A DNA stretch of 13,535 nucleotides from Alistipes sp. (GCA_017628595.1 JAGBYV010000243.1:1-13535), one strand, 5' to 3'. Counted from the first letter of the stretch, positions 7,364 through 13,535 are shown. Translations and numbers: made by a program. The notes: generated from the sequence alone by a model not told the origin.

Positions 7364-7965
7364 TGGATCGCACACAGGCCATAGAGGAGATTGAGTGGTA
7401 CCGCCAGCTGGTGGTACGCAAACTGCGTACGTGGGGACGCGACCTGCATCCTGAAGTAAAGCGTATTCTCATCGATAATATCGACGAGGTGGCTGCACAC
7501 CGCTCCTCGCTACAATATAAGGAGGAGACGGATGGCTACTACATAGGTCAGATGGATGAGGATGGTCTGCGCCACGGCTACGGCATCTTCACCCGCACAA
7601 CAGATAAACGCGACCGCTGGGTAATGCAGGCCGGCTACTGGCAGGAGGGACGTGCCATGGGCACGCATACACTCTATGACTCTGATTGTCCCGAGAGACT
7701 CCACTATCTGGCTGCAATGCACTTTCTGGGTGAGCGCCGCCGCGAACGGGGCATGGTGGAGATTACCATATCGGAGAGAGGCATTGACACTAATCCGCGC
7801 AAGTATCGTCGCTGGGAGGGTTTTTCCTTTTCGACACTGCTTGTGGGCGGGATGATCATCTATGTCTTCCTGCTGGCCACAATCCGCAATGCAAAACTGA
7901 GTCTTATTATCGTGGGATTCATAGCCGCACTATACCTTCTGGGAGCACTGCGCGGCCGCGACTAA
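7363..7965 (+). CDS. MORN-like protein with two C-terminal membrane segments
   Basis: A 200-residue protein of unknown function. Residues 1-55 are charged and helical with no signal peptide. Residues 59-76 (YYIGQMDEDGLRHGYGIF) match the MORN repeat pattern (Y.G....G..HG.G), and a weaker second copy lies around res 88-108 (AGYWQEGRAMGTHTLY). After a basic linker (NPRKYRRWEG) come two hydrophobic stretches, about res 157-174 and 179-196, ending in RGRD. This predicts a cytosolic MORN domain on an inner-membrane hairpin; MORN repeats elsewhere bind lipids or proteins, but no partner is shown here. The ATG overlaps the preceding stop (TAATG), so it is co-translated with the secreted propeller-like protein. 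Its stop is one base from the stop of the convergent glycosyltransferase, leaving no room for a terminator. Confidence 0.85.
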   Translation: MDRTQAIEEIEWYRQLVVRKLRTWGRDLHPEVKRILIDNIDEVAAHRSSLQYKEETDGYYIGQMDEDGLRHGYGIFTRTTDKRDRWVMQAGYWQEGRAMGTHTLYDSDCPERLHYLAAMHFLGERRRERGMVEITISERGIDTNPRKYRRWEGFSFSTLLVGGMIIYVFLLATIRNAKLSLIIVGFIAALYLLGALRGRD

Positions 7966-7966
7966 T

Positions 7967-8896
7967 CTACATTCCCTTACGGGCAATCACCCACGCAAGC
8001 CAATTATAGAGATTATACACCCAGCCTCGCATACCCGCAGGCAGGGCATTGAACAAGCGAATTTTTCGCTCGATACGTTTCGACAGGCTGTTATATGAGA
8101 AGAAGCGCAGAGCCCGTCTGGCCGCATCGCTTCCACCCCGCACGCACTCAACCAAAGCCTTACCTAAAGCTACGCGAGCAACATATTCGTTGCTCATATC
8201 ATCAGCCGACACATCATACAGATCCTCAAAGGAAAAGCGAGTCTGCTCGGCACGATAGATCGCCGCCGAACGGTTCTCCGCCGTGCGCGAATAGATGACG
8301 GCAGCATGAGGCGAAAAGGCCACCTTTGCCGAGCGCGCTATCCTGGTCCACAGATATTGATCCTCGCCCATACGCATACCCTCGGGAAAACCACCCAGCG
8401 AGAGTGCCAGCTCGCGGTTGAGCGTGGTGGCTGATGGGATCAGCACATAGCAAGTCATCGAGAGAGAGAAGAAATCGACCACTCCCTCCTGCCGTGGAAA
8501 GCTACCCAAAGTGCGACGGCCATCGGTCTCAACCCAGAAACCCATACCGTAGGCTCCGCAGTCGGGATATGCCGAAATGAGACTCTCCACTCGCTGAAGA
8601 TAATCCTCCTCCCACACATCATCACCATCGAGCAGTGCCACCCAGCGCCCCGTAGCCTCTGCCATGGCGCGGTTGCGCGCTGCGCTCACGCCCCGATTCT
8701 GCTGACGCAGAAGGCGAACCAACGGAGAATTAAGACTCTGTACTAACTGAGCCGAGTCATCCGTAGAGCCATCATCCACAACAATTATCTCGCGCGGCTG
8801 CACGCGCTGACTCATCACCGAGCGCAGAGTGCGCTGGATTGATGCAGCCTTGTTGTAGAGAGGTATGATAACCGATATGTCGGATGCGGGATTCAT
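7967..8896 (-). CDS. Family 2 glycosyltransferase
   Basis: A GT-A fold glycosyltransferase of family GT2, probably adding one sugar from a nucleotide sugar to a surface glycan at the cytosolic face of the inner membrane. The 309-residue protein shows ISVIIPLYNKAASIQRTLRSV (res 7-27), VVDDGSTDDS (39-48), the acceptor-side QQNRGVSAARNRAM (65-78), the metal-binding DGDD (90-93), and the GEDQYLW motif (177-183) that holds the usual catalytic acid. The C-terminal part (RKIRLFNALPAGMRGWVYNLYNWLAWVIARKG) is amphipathic and basic and may lie on the membrane. Sugar and acceptor cannot be told from sequence. It diverges from the GT42-like gene across 57 bp and converges on the MORN gene with a 1-bp gap. 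A very short leader (about 2-4 bases) is predicted from its promoter. Confidence 0.95.
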   Translation of the reverse strand: MNPASDISVIIPLYNKAASIQRTLRSVMSQRVQPREIIVVDDGSTDDSAQLVQSLNSPLVRLLRQQNRGVSAARNRAMAEATGRWVALLDGDDVWEEDYLQRVESLISAYPDCGAYGMGFWVETDGRRTLGSFPRQEGVVDFFSLSMTCYVLIPSATTLNRELALSLGGFPEGMRMGEDQYLWTRIARSAKVAFSPHAAVIYSRTAENRSAAIYRAEQTRFSFEDLYDVSADDMSNEYVARVALGKALVECVRGGSDAARRALRFFSYNSLSKRIERKIRLFNALPAGMRGWVYNLYNWLAWVIARKGM

Positions 8897-8900
8897 AGTA

Positions 8901-8931
8901 TTGCAAATTTAATAAACTATCGCTAATTTTG
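8901..8931 (+). promoter_or_regulatory. Promoter for the GT42-like gene
   Basis: TTG at 8901-8903, a 20-base spacer and the exact -7 match TAATTTTG at 8924-8931. Transcription would start near 8936 and the ATG is at 8954. The region reads as an inverted repeat, TTGCAAATTTA (8901-8911) against TAATTTTGCAA (8924-8934), with one mismatch. Confidence 0.68.
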
Positions 8932-8934
8932 CAA
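8904..8934 (-). promoter_or_regulatory. Promoter for the GT2 gene
   Basis: On the minus strand, TTG (plus-strand CAA at 8932-8934), a 20-base spacer and TAAATTTG (8911-8904) form a full Bacteroidetes promoter. The -7 box ends only 7 bases before the ATG, so the transcript should be nearly leaderless. It overlaps the promoter of the opposite gene almost completely. Confidence 0.65.
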
Positions 8935-8953
8935 TAGAGTAAAATTGACCGCC

Positions 8954-9850
8954 ATGCGTCTGAGTGAAAAAATAATTGCCGCACTGCAAAACACCTTCGA
9001 CACCCTTCTTTTCTTCGCCACAATGGCTGCGAAGGAGGATTTCGTGAACCATGTCAAGCGTGCCGGTGCTCCCGCAATGAATCCCTCACGCCGCTTGGCG
9101 ATCCTTGGCAATGGTCCCTCGCTCAAGGAGCAGATGCCCAAGCTCATTGCCCAAAAAGAGTGGGAGAAGGCCGATATGCTGGCAGTGAATTTCTTTGCCC
9201 TGAGCGACGAGTTTTCCGTAATCAAGCCTGCGTACTACGTCATATCCGACCCTATGTTCTTTCGCGCGGCTGGTCACTCAGAGCGTATCGACGCATTGTA
9301 CAAGGCTCTCGCCGAGCGAGTTACCTGGCCAATGACACTTTATGTGCAGTATTACAATCCCGAACATTTCGACTACGCATCGGCCATCGGCCACAACCCC
9401 AACATACGCATCGTGCGTTTCCACTCGACCGTATTCCACGGTTTTCGGAAGGTGGAGTTCTGGTGCTATCGCCACGGTCTGGGATCAGGCAACTTCGGCA
9501 CCGTGGTGCAGAATGGCGAGTTTATAGGCATACTGCTCGGCTACAAGACAATCGAGTTATATGGCGTGGATCACACACTGCTCGAGGGGCTGATGGTTGA
9601 TGGGAAGAATCGCCTCTGCCGCATCAAGAGCCACTACTACGACACCGAGCAGGCCGCAGCCGAGCCCATATACGTCAATGCGACCAATCCGCCACGACCC
9701 TACACGATGTATAGCTATCTGGCCGAGACAGCCGAACTATTCCGTGGTCACGAGGTGCTCAGCGACTGGGCCGAGGAGCAGGGCGTAAGAATAATCAACC
9801 GCACCGAGGGGTCAATGTTCGACGACTACGAGCGAGAAGCAATGAAATAA
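8954..9850 (+). CDS. Putative glycosyltransferase, GT42/DUF115-like
   Basis: A 298-residue cytosolic protein without signal peptide or clear membrane segment. I use the ATG at 8954 rather than the in-frame TTG at 8945. LAILGNGPSLKE (res 48-59) is the nucleotide-binding loop shared by GT42 sialyltransferases (such as Campylobacter Cst-II) and DUF115/MAF-type proteins. From memory of Cst-II, further parallels fall in order: AVNFF (Asn79) for RCNQF, YVISDPMFF (95-103) for FYNPSLFF, GSGNFG...GYKTIELYGVDH (177-207) for the TSGVY...GYKEIYLSGID segment, and KSHYY (225-229) for NSHYI. The catalytic second His of the SHYIGH motif is not obvious here (SHYYDT), so the donor need not be sialic acid. It diverges from a GT2 gene, which supports a role in surface glycan assembly. 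An alternative is a DUF115 protein with another transferase activity. Confidence 0.72.
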   Translation: MRLSEKIIAALQNTFDTLLFFATMAAKEDFVNHVKRAGAPAMNPSRRLAILGNGPSLKEQMPKLIAQKEWEKADMLAVNFFALSDEFSVIKPAYYVISDPMFFRAAGHSERIDALYKALAERVTWPMTLYVQYYNPEHFDYASAIGHNPNIRIVRFHSTVFHGFRKVEFWCYRHGLGSGNFGTVVQNGEFIGILLGYKTIELYGVDHTLLEGLMVDGKNRLCRIKSHYYDTEQAAAEPIYVNATNPPRPYTMYSYLAETAELFRGHEVLSDWAEEQGVRIINRTEGSMFDDYEREAMK

Positions 9851-9852
9851 AG

Positions 9853-9884
9853 GAGGCTACCTCAGAGGGTAGCCTCTCTTTTTT
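9853..9884. terminator. Bidirectional terminator between the GT42-like and PepSY genes
   Basis: GAGGCTACC (9853-9861) pairs perfectly with GGTAGCCTC (9868-9876) around a 6-base loop. On the plus strand a T-run follows to 9884, giving a strong terminator for the gene ending at 9850. On the minus strand the same stem is followed by CTTTATTT, a weaker tail that can serve the lipoprotein gene ending at 9883. Confidence 0.9.
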
Positions 9885-10365
9885 AATATGCCCAGAATGG
9901 CAAATCGGGGTCAACCACACCCTGAGCCAGCACGCCCGAAGGCAGGTAGAAGAGATATGCTTCACTCTCCACTCCCAGATAGAAGCCATCGGCAACGATA
10001 AGATACTGCGTAGCATCAATGCGTTCGACTTGAATCACATCATCTACAATCCACGTAGCATACTCACCCGACTCATAGGCCACCTGAACGGCCTGCGGCA
10101 GAGCAGAATAGGGCTTCTCGCGCAGGGTCATATACCACTCGCCCACGTGCGTAAACCACGCCTGACACTGCTCAGGCACACCCCCTGCGTCAATATAGAA
10201 GTCGGCTACAATATAGTCGCCACTGCTACCCCACCTGACGCTCTGCGCCTCAGGGAAGCGGGCCTGGAAGGAGTTCTGCACAGCGGCAGAGATCGGAATA
10301 GGATCGGCATCGTTACAGGCAACAAGCGCCAGAAGAGCACACATTGCAAAGAGAATCTTTTTCAT
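9883..10365 (-). CDS. PepSY-like (DUF2874-type) lipoprotein
   Basis: A 160-residue exported lipoprotein: MKKILFAMCALLALVAC ends in a lipobox with the modified Cys17, followed by NDADP. The acidic residues after Cys weakly resemble the Bacteroidetes surface-export signal, so surface exposure is possible. The mature part carries two copies of the PepSY-like pattern: VQNSFQARFPEAQSVRWGSSGDYIVADF with a following AWFTHVGEWYMT strand pair, then LPQAVQVAYESGEYATWIVDDV with IDATQYLIVADGFYLG. This fits the PepSY-like domain family abundant in Bacteroidetes, related in fold to beta-lactamase-inhibitor-like proteins; molecular function is unknown. It lies 11 bases downstream of another member of the same family and is the second gene of that unit. 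It ends in the shared terminator. Confidence 0.82.
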   Translation of the reverse strand: MKKILFAMCALLALVACNDADPIPISAAVQNSFQARFPEAQSVRWGSSGDYIVADFYIDAGGVPEQCQAWFTHVGEWYMTLREKPYSALPQAVQVAYESGEYATWIVDDVIQVERIDATQYLIVADGFYLGVESEAYLFYLPSGVLAQGVVDPDLPFWAY

Positions 10366-10376
10366 AGCACAATATA

Positions 10377-10811
10377 TTAATCATCAATGGATATTACGCT
10401 GAAGCGGCGGTTGAATTTAATCTCTACACCATTCGACAGACCGACCTCCCACTCGCGACGCGAGCGCTCGATGCGGGTGATCGTAAGCGAGGGGTAGTGT
10501 TTGGCTGTATAGGTTACAATACTCGGCGGCACAATGCCTCGGGGCAGAGCGCCGCGGCTCTCAACCTCCAGCCATCGGCCATCGGCGGCAAATTGGATGT
10601 GGGTACCATCATCGAGCATCACATCGTACTCACGTTGCACGATATGGCCATCCTCGTGCGCTGCCGTAACCTCGGCTTTAGGAAAATATTCTTGCAGGAA
10701 CTGTTGCGCTGTGGCAGGCAGCTGCTCACGCGTTATTGCACGATCGGGTCCTGCCAGGACCGCTCCCACGCCGAGTAGAAGCAAAGAGAAGGATAGAATA
10801 AACTGTTTCAT
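10377..10811 (-). CDS. PepSY-like (DUF2874-type) periplasmic protein
   Basis: A 144-residue exported protein with a signal peptide (MKQFILSFSLLLLGVGAVLA, cleavage near res 20) and no lipobox Cys. The mature part is a clear double PepSY-like repeat: LPATAQQFLQEYFPKAEV...QREYDVMLDDGTHIQFAADGRWLEV, then PPSIVTYTAKHYPSLTITRIERSRREWEVGLSNGVEIKFNRRFSVISIDD. Each copy has a helix ending in a Y/F-P turn and three strands with (D/N)G(T/V) hairpins, closely matching family consensus as I know it. Function is unknown; members are often found as tandem or clustered exported proteins in gut Bacteroidales. It precedes the lipoprotein gene with an 11-base gap. No convincing TAnnTTTG promoter is seen on the minus strand in the 10812-10930 spacer. 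Confidence 0.88.
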   Translation of the reverse strand: MKQFILSFSLLLLGVGAVLAGPDRAITREQLPATAQQFLQEYFPKAEVTAAHEDGHIVQREYDVMLDDGTHIQFAADGRWLEVESRGALPRGIVPPSIVTYTAKHYPSLTITRIERSRREWEVGLSNGVEIKFNRRFSVISIDD

Positions 10812-10910
10812 AAATCGTCATTTTAGTCGTTTATGCTACCCACAGCAAAAAGTGTGCACAAAAAAGCGGAAGGCAAACTCCCCTATTTTCTCCACGACCA
10901 CGGCTATCAC

Positions 10911-10943
10911 CGCGAAAAAGAGCAAAATATTTGCTCTGTCGCG
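10911..10943. promoter_or_regulatory. Palindrome overlapping the ugd promoter, candidate operator
   Basis: AGAGCAAA (10919-10926) and TTTGCTCT (10930-10937) are perfect inverted repeats around ATA, flanked by a second inverted pair CGCGA (10911-10915) and TCGCG (10939-10943). The right arm contains the -33 TTTG of the ugd promoter, so a bound regulator would block or recruit polymerase. Read on the minus strand it also resembles a hairpin followed by TTTTT, but there is no minus-strand gene upstream to terminate. Confidence 0.5.
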
Positions 10944-10962
10944 TAAAAAAATCTTATCTTTG
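10930..10962 (+). promoter_or_regulatory. Promoter for ugd
   Basis: TTTG at 10930-10933, 21 bases, then the exact -7 match TATCTTTG at 10955-10962. Transcription would start near 10967, giving a leader of about 33 bases before the GTG at 11000. This also rules out the in-frame TTG at 10931 as the translation start. Confidence 0.72.
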
Positions 10963-10999
10963 TGCATATTACAGCCAAAAGCTGAGAAATTTCAGTAAC

Positions 11000-12310
11000 G
11001 TGAAGATAGCAATTGTAGGTACGGGTTACGTTGGGCTTGTTTCAGGAGCCTGCTTCGCCGAGATGGGCGTTGATGTTACGTGTGTGGACATCGACCACGC
11101 AAAGATAGAGCGTCTGCAAAGGGGCGAGATTCCCATCTATGAGCCCGAATTGCAGCCCATGGTTGCACGCAATATGGCTGCCGAGCGACTGCACTTCTGC
11201 ACATCACTTGCCGCCTGCATCGACGATGTTGACGTTGTGTTTGCTGCCGTAGGCACACCTCCCGACGAGGATGGTTCGGCCGATCTGAGGCAGGTGCTGG
11301 CCGTAGCCCAGGAGTTTGGCCGCACGATAAAGAGATATACGCTGCTGGTGATAAAGTCCACCACTCCCGTAGGCACTGCCGCCCAGGTGAAGGCCATCGT
11401 GGAGCAGGAGCTTAAACTAAGAGGCGAGGATATAGACTTTGAGGTGGCATCGAATCCCGAATTTCTGAAGGAGGGCGCCGCCATCAAGGATTTCATGTCG
11501 CCCGACCGTGTGGTTGTGGGCGTTGAGAGCGAGCGCGCAAAGAAGCTGCTCACCAAACTCTACCGTCCCTTCCTGATAAATAACTTCCGCGTCTTATTTA
11601 TGGATATCCCCTCGGCCGAGATGACCAAGTATGCAGCCAATGCCATGCTCGCCACACGCATATCGTTCATGAACGATGTGGCAAACCTCTGCGAGAGGGT
11701 TGGTGCAGATGTAAATATGGTTCGCAAGGGCATAGGTGCCGACTCGCGCATAGGCAAAAAATTCCTCTACCCGGGTTGTGGCTACGGAGGTTCATGCTTT
11801 CCGAAGGATGTGCGGGCGCTGATCCGCACCGCCGAGCAGCACGGCTACACGATGCGTGTGCTGGAGGCTGTGGAGCAGGTGAACGAGATGCAGAAGGAGG
11901 TACTGTTCGAAAAACTGTCACGCCACTACGAAGGCTCACTCGAGGGGCGCCGCATAGCCATCTGGGGTCTGGCCTTCAAGCCCGAGACCGACGATGTGCG
12001 CGAAGCACCCGCCATGCGACTCATTGAGCGTCTGCTCGATGCAGGATGCCAGGTGAGGGTATACGACCCGATAGCGATGGAGGAGTGTCGTCGTCGCTTC
12101 GCCGAGCGACTCACCTACTGCAAGGATATGTACGAGGCTACGATCGATGCCGATGCGCTGATGATGGTCACCGAGTGGAAGGAGTTCCGTCTGCCGAGCT
12201 TCGCAACTCTTGCACGTATCATGCGCGAGAGGGTGATCTTCGACGGTCGTAACATCTACGATCGCGAGGAGGTAGAGGAGGCCGGATTCGCTTATTACAA
12301 GATAGGTTAA
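11000..12310 (+). CDS. ugd: UDP-glucose 6-dehydrogenase
   Basis: Ugd oxidises UDP-glucose twice with NAD+ to UDP-glucuronate, the precursor of uronic acids and derived pentoses in capsules and other surface glycans; it acts in the cytosol. I start it at GTG 11000 (436 aa, the usual family length), because the longer reading frame back to 10931 runs through its own promoter and adds a basic, unrelated leader. Motifs in order: the NAD-binding KIAIVGTGYVGLVSG (res 2-16), VFAAVGTPPDEDGSADL, NPEFLKEGAAIKDFMSPDRVVVG, AEMTKYAANAMLATRISFMND, GCGYGGSCFPKD with the catalytic Cys266, GLAFKPETDDVREAPA and FDGRNIYD near the end. It stands alone between a palindromic promoter and a bidirectional terminator; the glycosyltransferases 1-3 kb upstream are plausible downstream users of the pathway but not in the same transcript. 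Confidence 0.96.
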   Translation: MKIAIVGTGYVGLVSGACFAEMGVDVTCVDIDHAKIERLQRGEIPIYEPELQPMVARNMAAERLHFCTSLAACIDDVDVVFAAVGTPPDEDGSADLRQVLAVAQEFGRTIKRYTLLVIKSTTPVGTAAQVKAIVEQELKLRGEDIDFEVASNPEFLKEGAAIKDFMSPDRVVVGVESERAKKLLTKLYRPFLINNFRVLFMDIPSAEMTKYAANAMLATRISFMNDVANLCERVGADVNMVRKGIGADSRIGKKFLYPGCGYGGSCFPKDVRALIRTAEQHGYTMRVLEAVEQVNEMQKEVLFEKLSRHYEGSLEGRRIAIWGLAFKPETDDVREAPAMRLIERLLDAGCQVRVYDPIAMEECRRRFAERLTYCKDMYEATIDADALMMVTEWKEFRLPSFATLARIMRERVIFDGRNIYDREEVEEAGFAYYKIG

Positions 12311-12333
12311 TTCTTACGCTTCATACCAAAAAC

Positions 12334-12363
12334 AATAAAGGAGTCCGATTGGACTCCTTTATT
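12334..12363. terminator. Bidirectional terminator after ugd
   Basis: A perfect 13-bp stem, AATAAAGGAGTCC (12334-12346) and GGACTCCTTTATT (12351-12363), closes a GATT tetraloop. Both ends are A/T-rich so it can stop transcripts from ugd (plus) and, further downstream, from the M16 protease gene (minus). Confidence 0.88.
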
Positions 12364-12384
12364 TCTTATATATAGAACGGATAT

Positions 12385-12482
12385 AAAAGTGGGATTTTTA
12401 GGCTTGTGAAGTGTGAGAAAGCGCAGTTTACACAGGGTAAATGAGCATTTCTCACACAAGCATAACGCCAAAATCACCTTTT
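12385..12482. repeat. Long bulged inverted repeat of unknown nature
   Basis: The spacer between the ugd terminator and the protease gene folds almost end to end. The core is a perfect 10-bp stem, GTGTGAGAAA (12411-12420) with TTTCTCACAC (12448-12457), extended by GCTT (12402-12405) with AAGC (12458-12461) across a 5-base bulge, then ATTTT (12394-12398) with AAAAT (12470-12474), GTG with CAC and AAAA with TTTT at the base. Inside the loop TTTAC (12427-12431) pairs with GTAAA (12437-12441). It begins 14 bases after the protease stop on the minus strand. It could be a structured 3' UTR, a small RNA, or a short non-autonomous repeat element; no gene in it is seen. Confidence 0.6.
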
Positions 12483-12495
12483 AGATACGTTCTTA

Positions 12496-13535
12496 CTATT
12501 TCTCGGGACGCATAACAACCTTTACAAGGTTACCATCCTTAAGGATCTGCTGTGCCAGAGCCTGTACGTCGGCAGCTGTCACGCTGTTCACTGCGTCGAG
12601 ATACTCCTTGACGTAGTCGATACCATATCTATACTTGTAGAGGATAGCATTTGACCACCATGAGTTCTGCTCGATAGACTTCGTGTAGTTCTTGTTCTCG
12701 TACTCGCGAGTCTTATCCATATCCTCCTTCAGGGGACCCTCCTTGGCAATCTTCTCGAGCTCGGCAACAACGATAGCCATCAACTCATCGGCCATCTGCT
12801 CGTTGGTGTCGAACTGAACCTGCAAAGCATACTCCTTGGTGCGGGGAAGAAGCGCTGCGCTGACACCTACACCATATGTACCACCCTTCTCCTCGCGGAT
12901 TGACTTCAGGTAGCGGTTATCGAGAGCCGTAGTGAGATATGTTGCAACCAGCTTATTCTTCATCGTTGCGGCCATATCGCCCGTATAAGCGAAGAATACC
13001 GATACCTTGGGCTGCTCCATCTTGGTGCGGAAGTCGTTCACAACACCACCCTTGGCGTAATCCACATTGTCGTCGGTATATACGTTTGTGGGCTGCGATG
13101 CGGTGGGCAATGAGCCGATATACTTCTCAACAAAAGGCTTGAGCTGCTCCTCGCTCATATTACCGATGAAGGTAAAGCGGAAGTCGGCAGCGTTAGAGTA
13201 CAGACGCTTGTGGATAGCGGGCATCTGCTCGAGCTTGATTGTCTGCAGGAGCTCGGGAGTGAGCTGCTGACGACGATAGTTGTCGCTATAGAGCGTCTTC
13301 TGCACATTCTGCGAGAAGATGAAGTCGGGATTTGAGGTCTGGTTAGCCAGCATCGAGTTGTAGCGGTTCATCAATGTGGTGAAGTCATCCTCAGAGAAGC
13401 GAGGAGCGGTGAACTGCAGGTAGAGAAGCTGGAACATAGTCTCCACATCCTTCAATGCTGCAGAAGCCGTTACAACGTGCTCGTAGGCACTTACGCCAAG
13501 GCCTGCGCTCGCAGTCTTACCTGAGAGCTGCTTGC
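12496..13535 (-). CDS. M16 family zinc metalloprotease, C-terminal part (5' end cut by window edge)
   Basis: The frame is open from the right edge to the TAG at 12498-12496, about 346 residues, and continues past the apparent start near 13455, which is an internal leucine codon (KQLSGKTASAGLGVSAYEHVVTAS precedes it in frame). The sequence matches the second half of PqqL/insulinase-type proteases common in Bacteroidetes: LKDVETMFQLLYLQFTAPRFSEDDF, FTFIGNMSEEQLKPFVEKYIGSLP, then GGVVNDFRTKMEQPKVSVFFAYTGD and SIREEKGGTYGVGVSA (around 12868-12910), the C-terminal domain motif that pairs with the catalytic half, and the end VVMRPEK. The zinc-binding HxxEH lies in the N-terminal half outside the window, so activity cannot be checked. 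Such proteins are usually exported, about 930-950 residues, and degrade peptides in the periplasm. Confidence 0.92.
   Translation of the reverse strand, partial: KQLSGKTASAGLGVSAYEHVVTASAALKDVETMFQLLYLQFTAPRFSEDDFTTLMNRYNSMLANQTSNPDFIFSQNVQKTLYSDNYRRQQLTPELLQTIKLEQMPAIHKRLYSNAADFRFTFIGNMSEEQLKPFVEKYIGSLPTASQPTNVYTDDNVDYAKGGVVNDFRTKMEQPKVSVFFAYTGDMAATMKNKLVATYLTTALDNRYLKSIREEKGGTYGVGVSAALLPRTKEYALQVQFDTNEQMADELMAIVVAELEKIAKEGPLKEDMDKTREYENKNYTKSIEQNSWWSNAILYKYRYGIDYVKEYLDAVNSVTAADVQALAQQILKDGNLVKVVMRPEK

Noticed and set aside
10809..10835. Imperfect inverted repeat CATAAATCG / CGTTTATG over the start of the periplasmic PepSY-like gene
   Set aside because: Short, AT-rich, with a bulge, and not associated with a recognisable promoter; too weak to call an operator.
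10919..10937. Hairpin AGAGCAAA/TTTGCTCT as a minus-strand terminator
   Set aside because: The following T-run on the minus strand is suggestive, but no minus-strand gene lies upstream, and the dyad overlaps the ugd -33 box, so an operator is the better reading.
10931..10999. N-terminal extension of Ugd from the TTG at 10931
   Set aside because: It runs through the -33 and -7 boxes of the ugd promoter, and the family starts at the KIAIVGTGYVG segment just after the GTG at 11000.
1..13535. Mobile element, CRISPR array, tRNA, rRNA or phage genes
   Set aside because: No transposase or integrase motif, no regularly spaced direct repeats, and no RNA gene signature was seen on reading both strands.

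Overview
The window reads as a chromosomal segment of a Bacteroidales bacterium, with Alistipes/Rikenellaceae-like or related gut lineages the best guess. The evidence is the block pdxJ <-> nadK - uppS - bamA - skp - skp, which is a familiar Bacteroidetes arrangement; promoters of the Bacteroidetes type (TTG ... TAnnTTTG) rather than sigma70 -35/-10 boxes; weak or absent Shine-Dalgarno sequences; and PepSY-like small secreted proteins typical of the phylum. Base composition looks balanced to slightly GC-rich in genes, with AT-rich intergenic spacers. The exact species cannot be told from sequence alone.

Layout: (1) 1-632, pdxJ on the minus strand, cut by the left edge. (2) 683-6155, a plus-strand envelope block: NAD kinase, undecaprenyl diphosphate synthase, the outer-membrane insertase BamA and two Skp/OmpH periplasmic chaperones, closed by a strong intrinsic terminator. 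uppS and skp1 appear to have their own promoters. (3) 6218-7965, a two-gene unit with TAATG overlap: a secreted propeller-like protein of unknown function and a MORN-like protein with two C-terminal membrane segments. (4) 7967-9850, a GT2 glycosyltransferase (minus) and a GT42/DUF115-like putative glycosyltransferase (plus), diverging from one compact palindromic promoter region. (5) 9883-10811, two PepSY-like exported proteins (minus), one a lipoprotein, sharing a bidirectional terminator with the gene before. (6) 11000-12310, UDP-glucose 6-dehydrogenase behind a promoter whose upstream element lies in a palindrome. (7) 12334-12482, a bidirectional terminator and then a long bulged inverted repeat of unknown nature. 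(8) 12496-13535, the C-terminal half of an M16 metalloprotease (minus), cut by the right edge.

The common theme is the cell envelope: lipid carrier synthesis (UppS), outer-membrane protein assembly (BamA, Skp), glycan assembly (two glycosyltransferases, UDP-glucuronate supply) and exported proteins. No mobile element, CRISPR array, tRNA or rRNA is visible. The window is mostly conserved housekeeping DNA; the least explained parts are the GT42-like protein and its promoter, the propeller/MORN pair, the ugd palindrome and the inverted repeat at 12385-12482.
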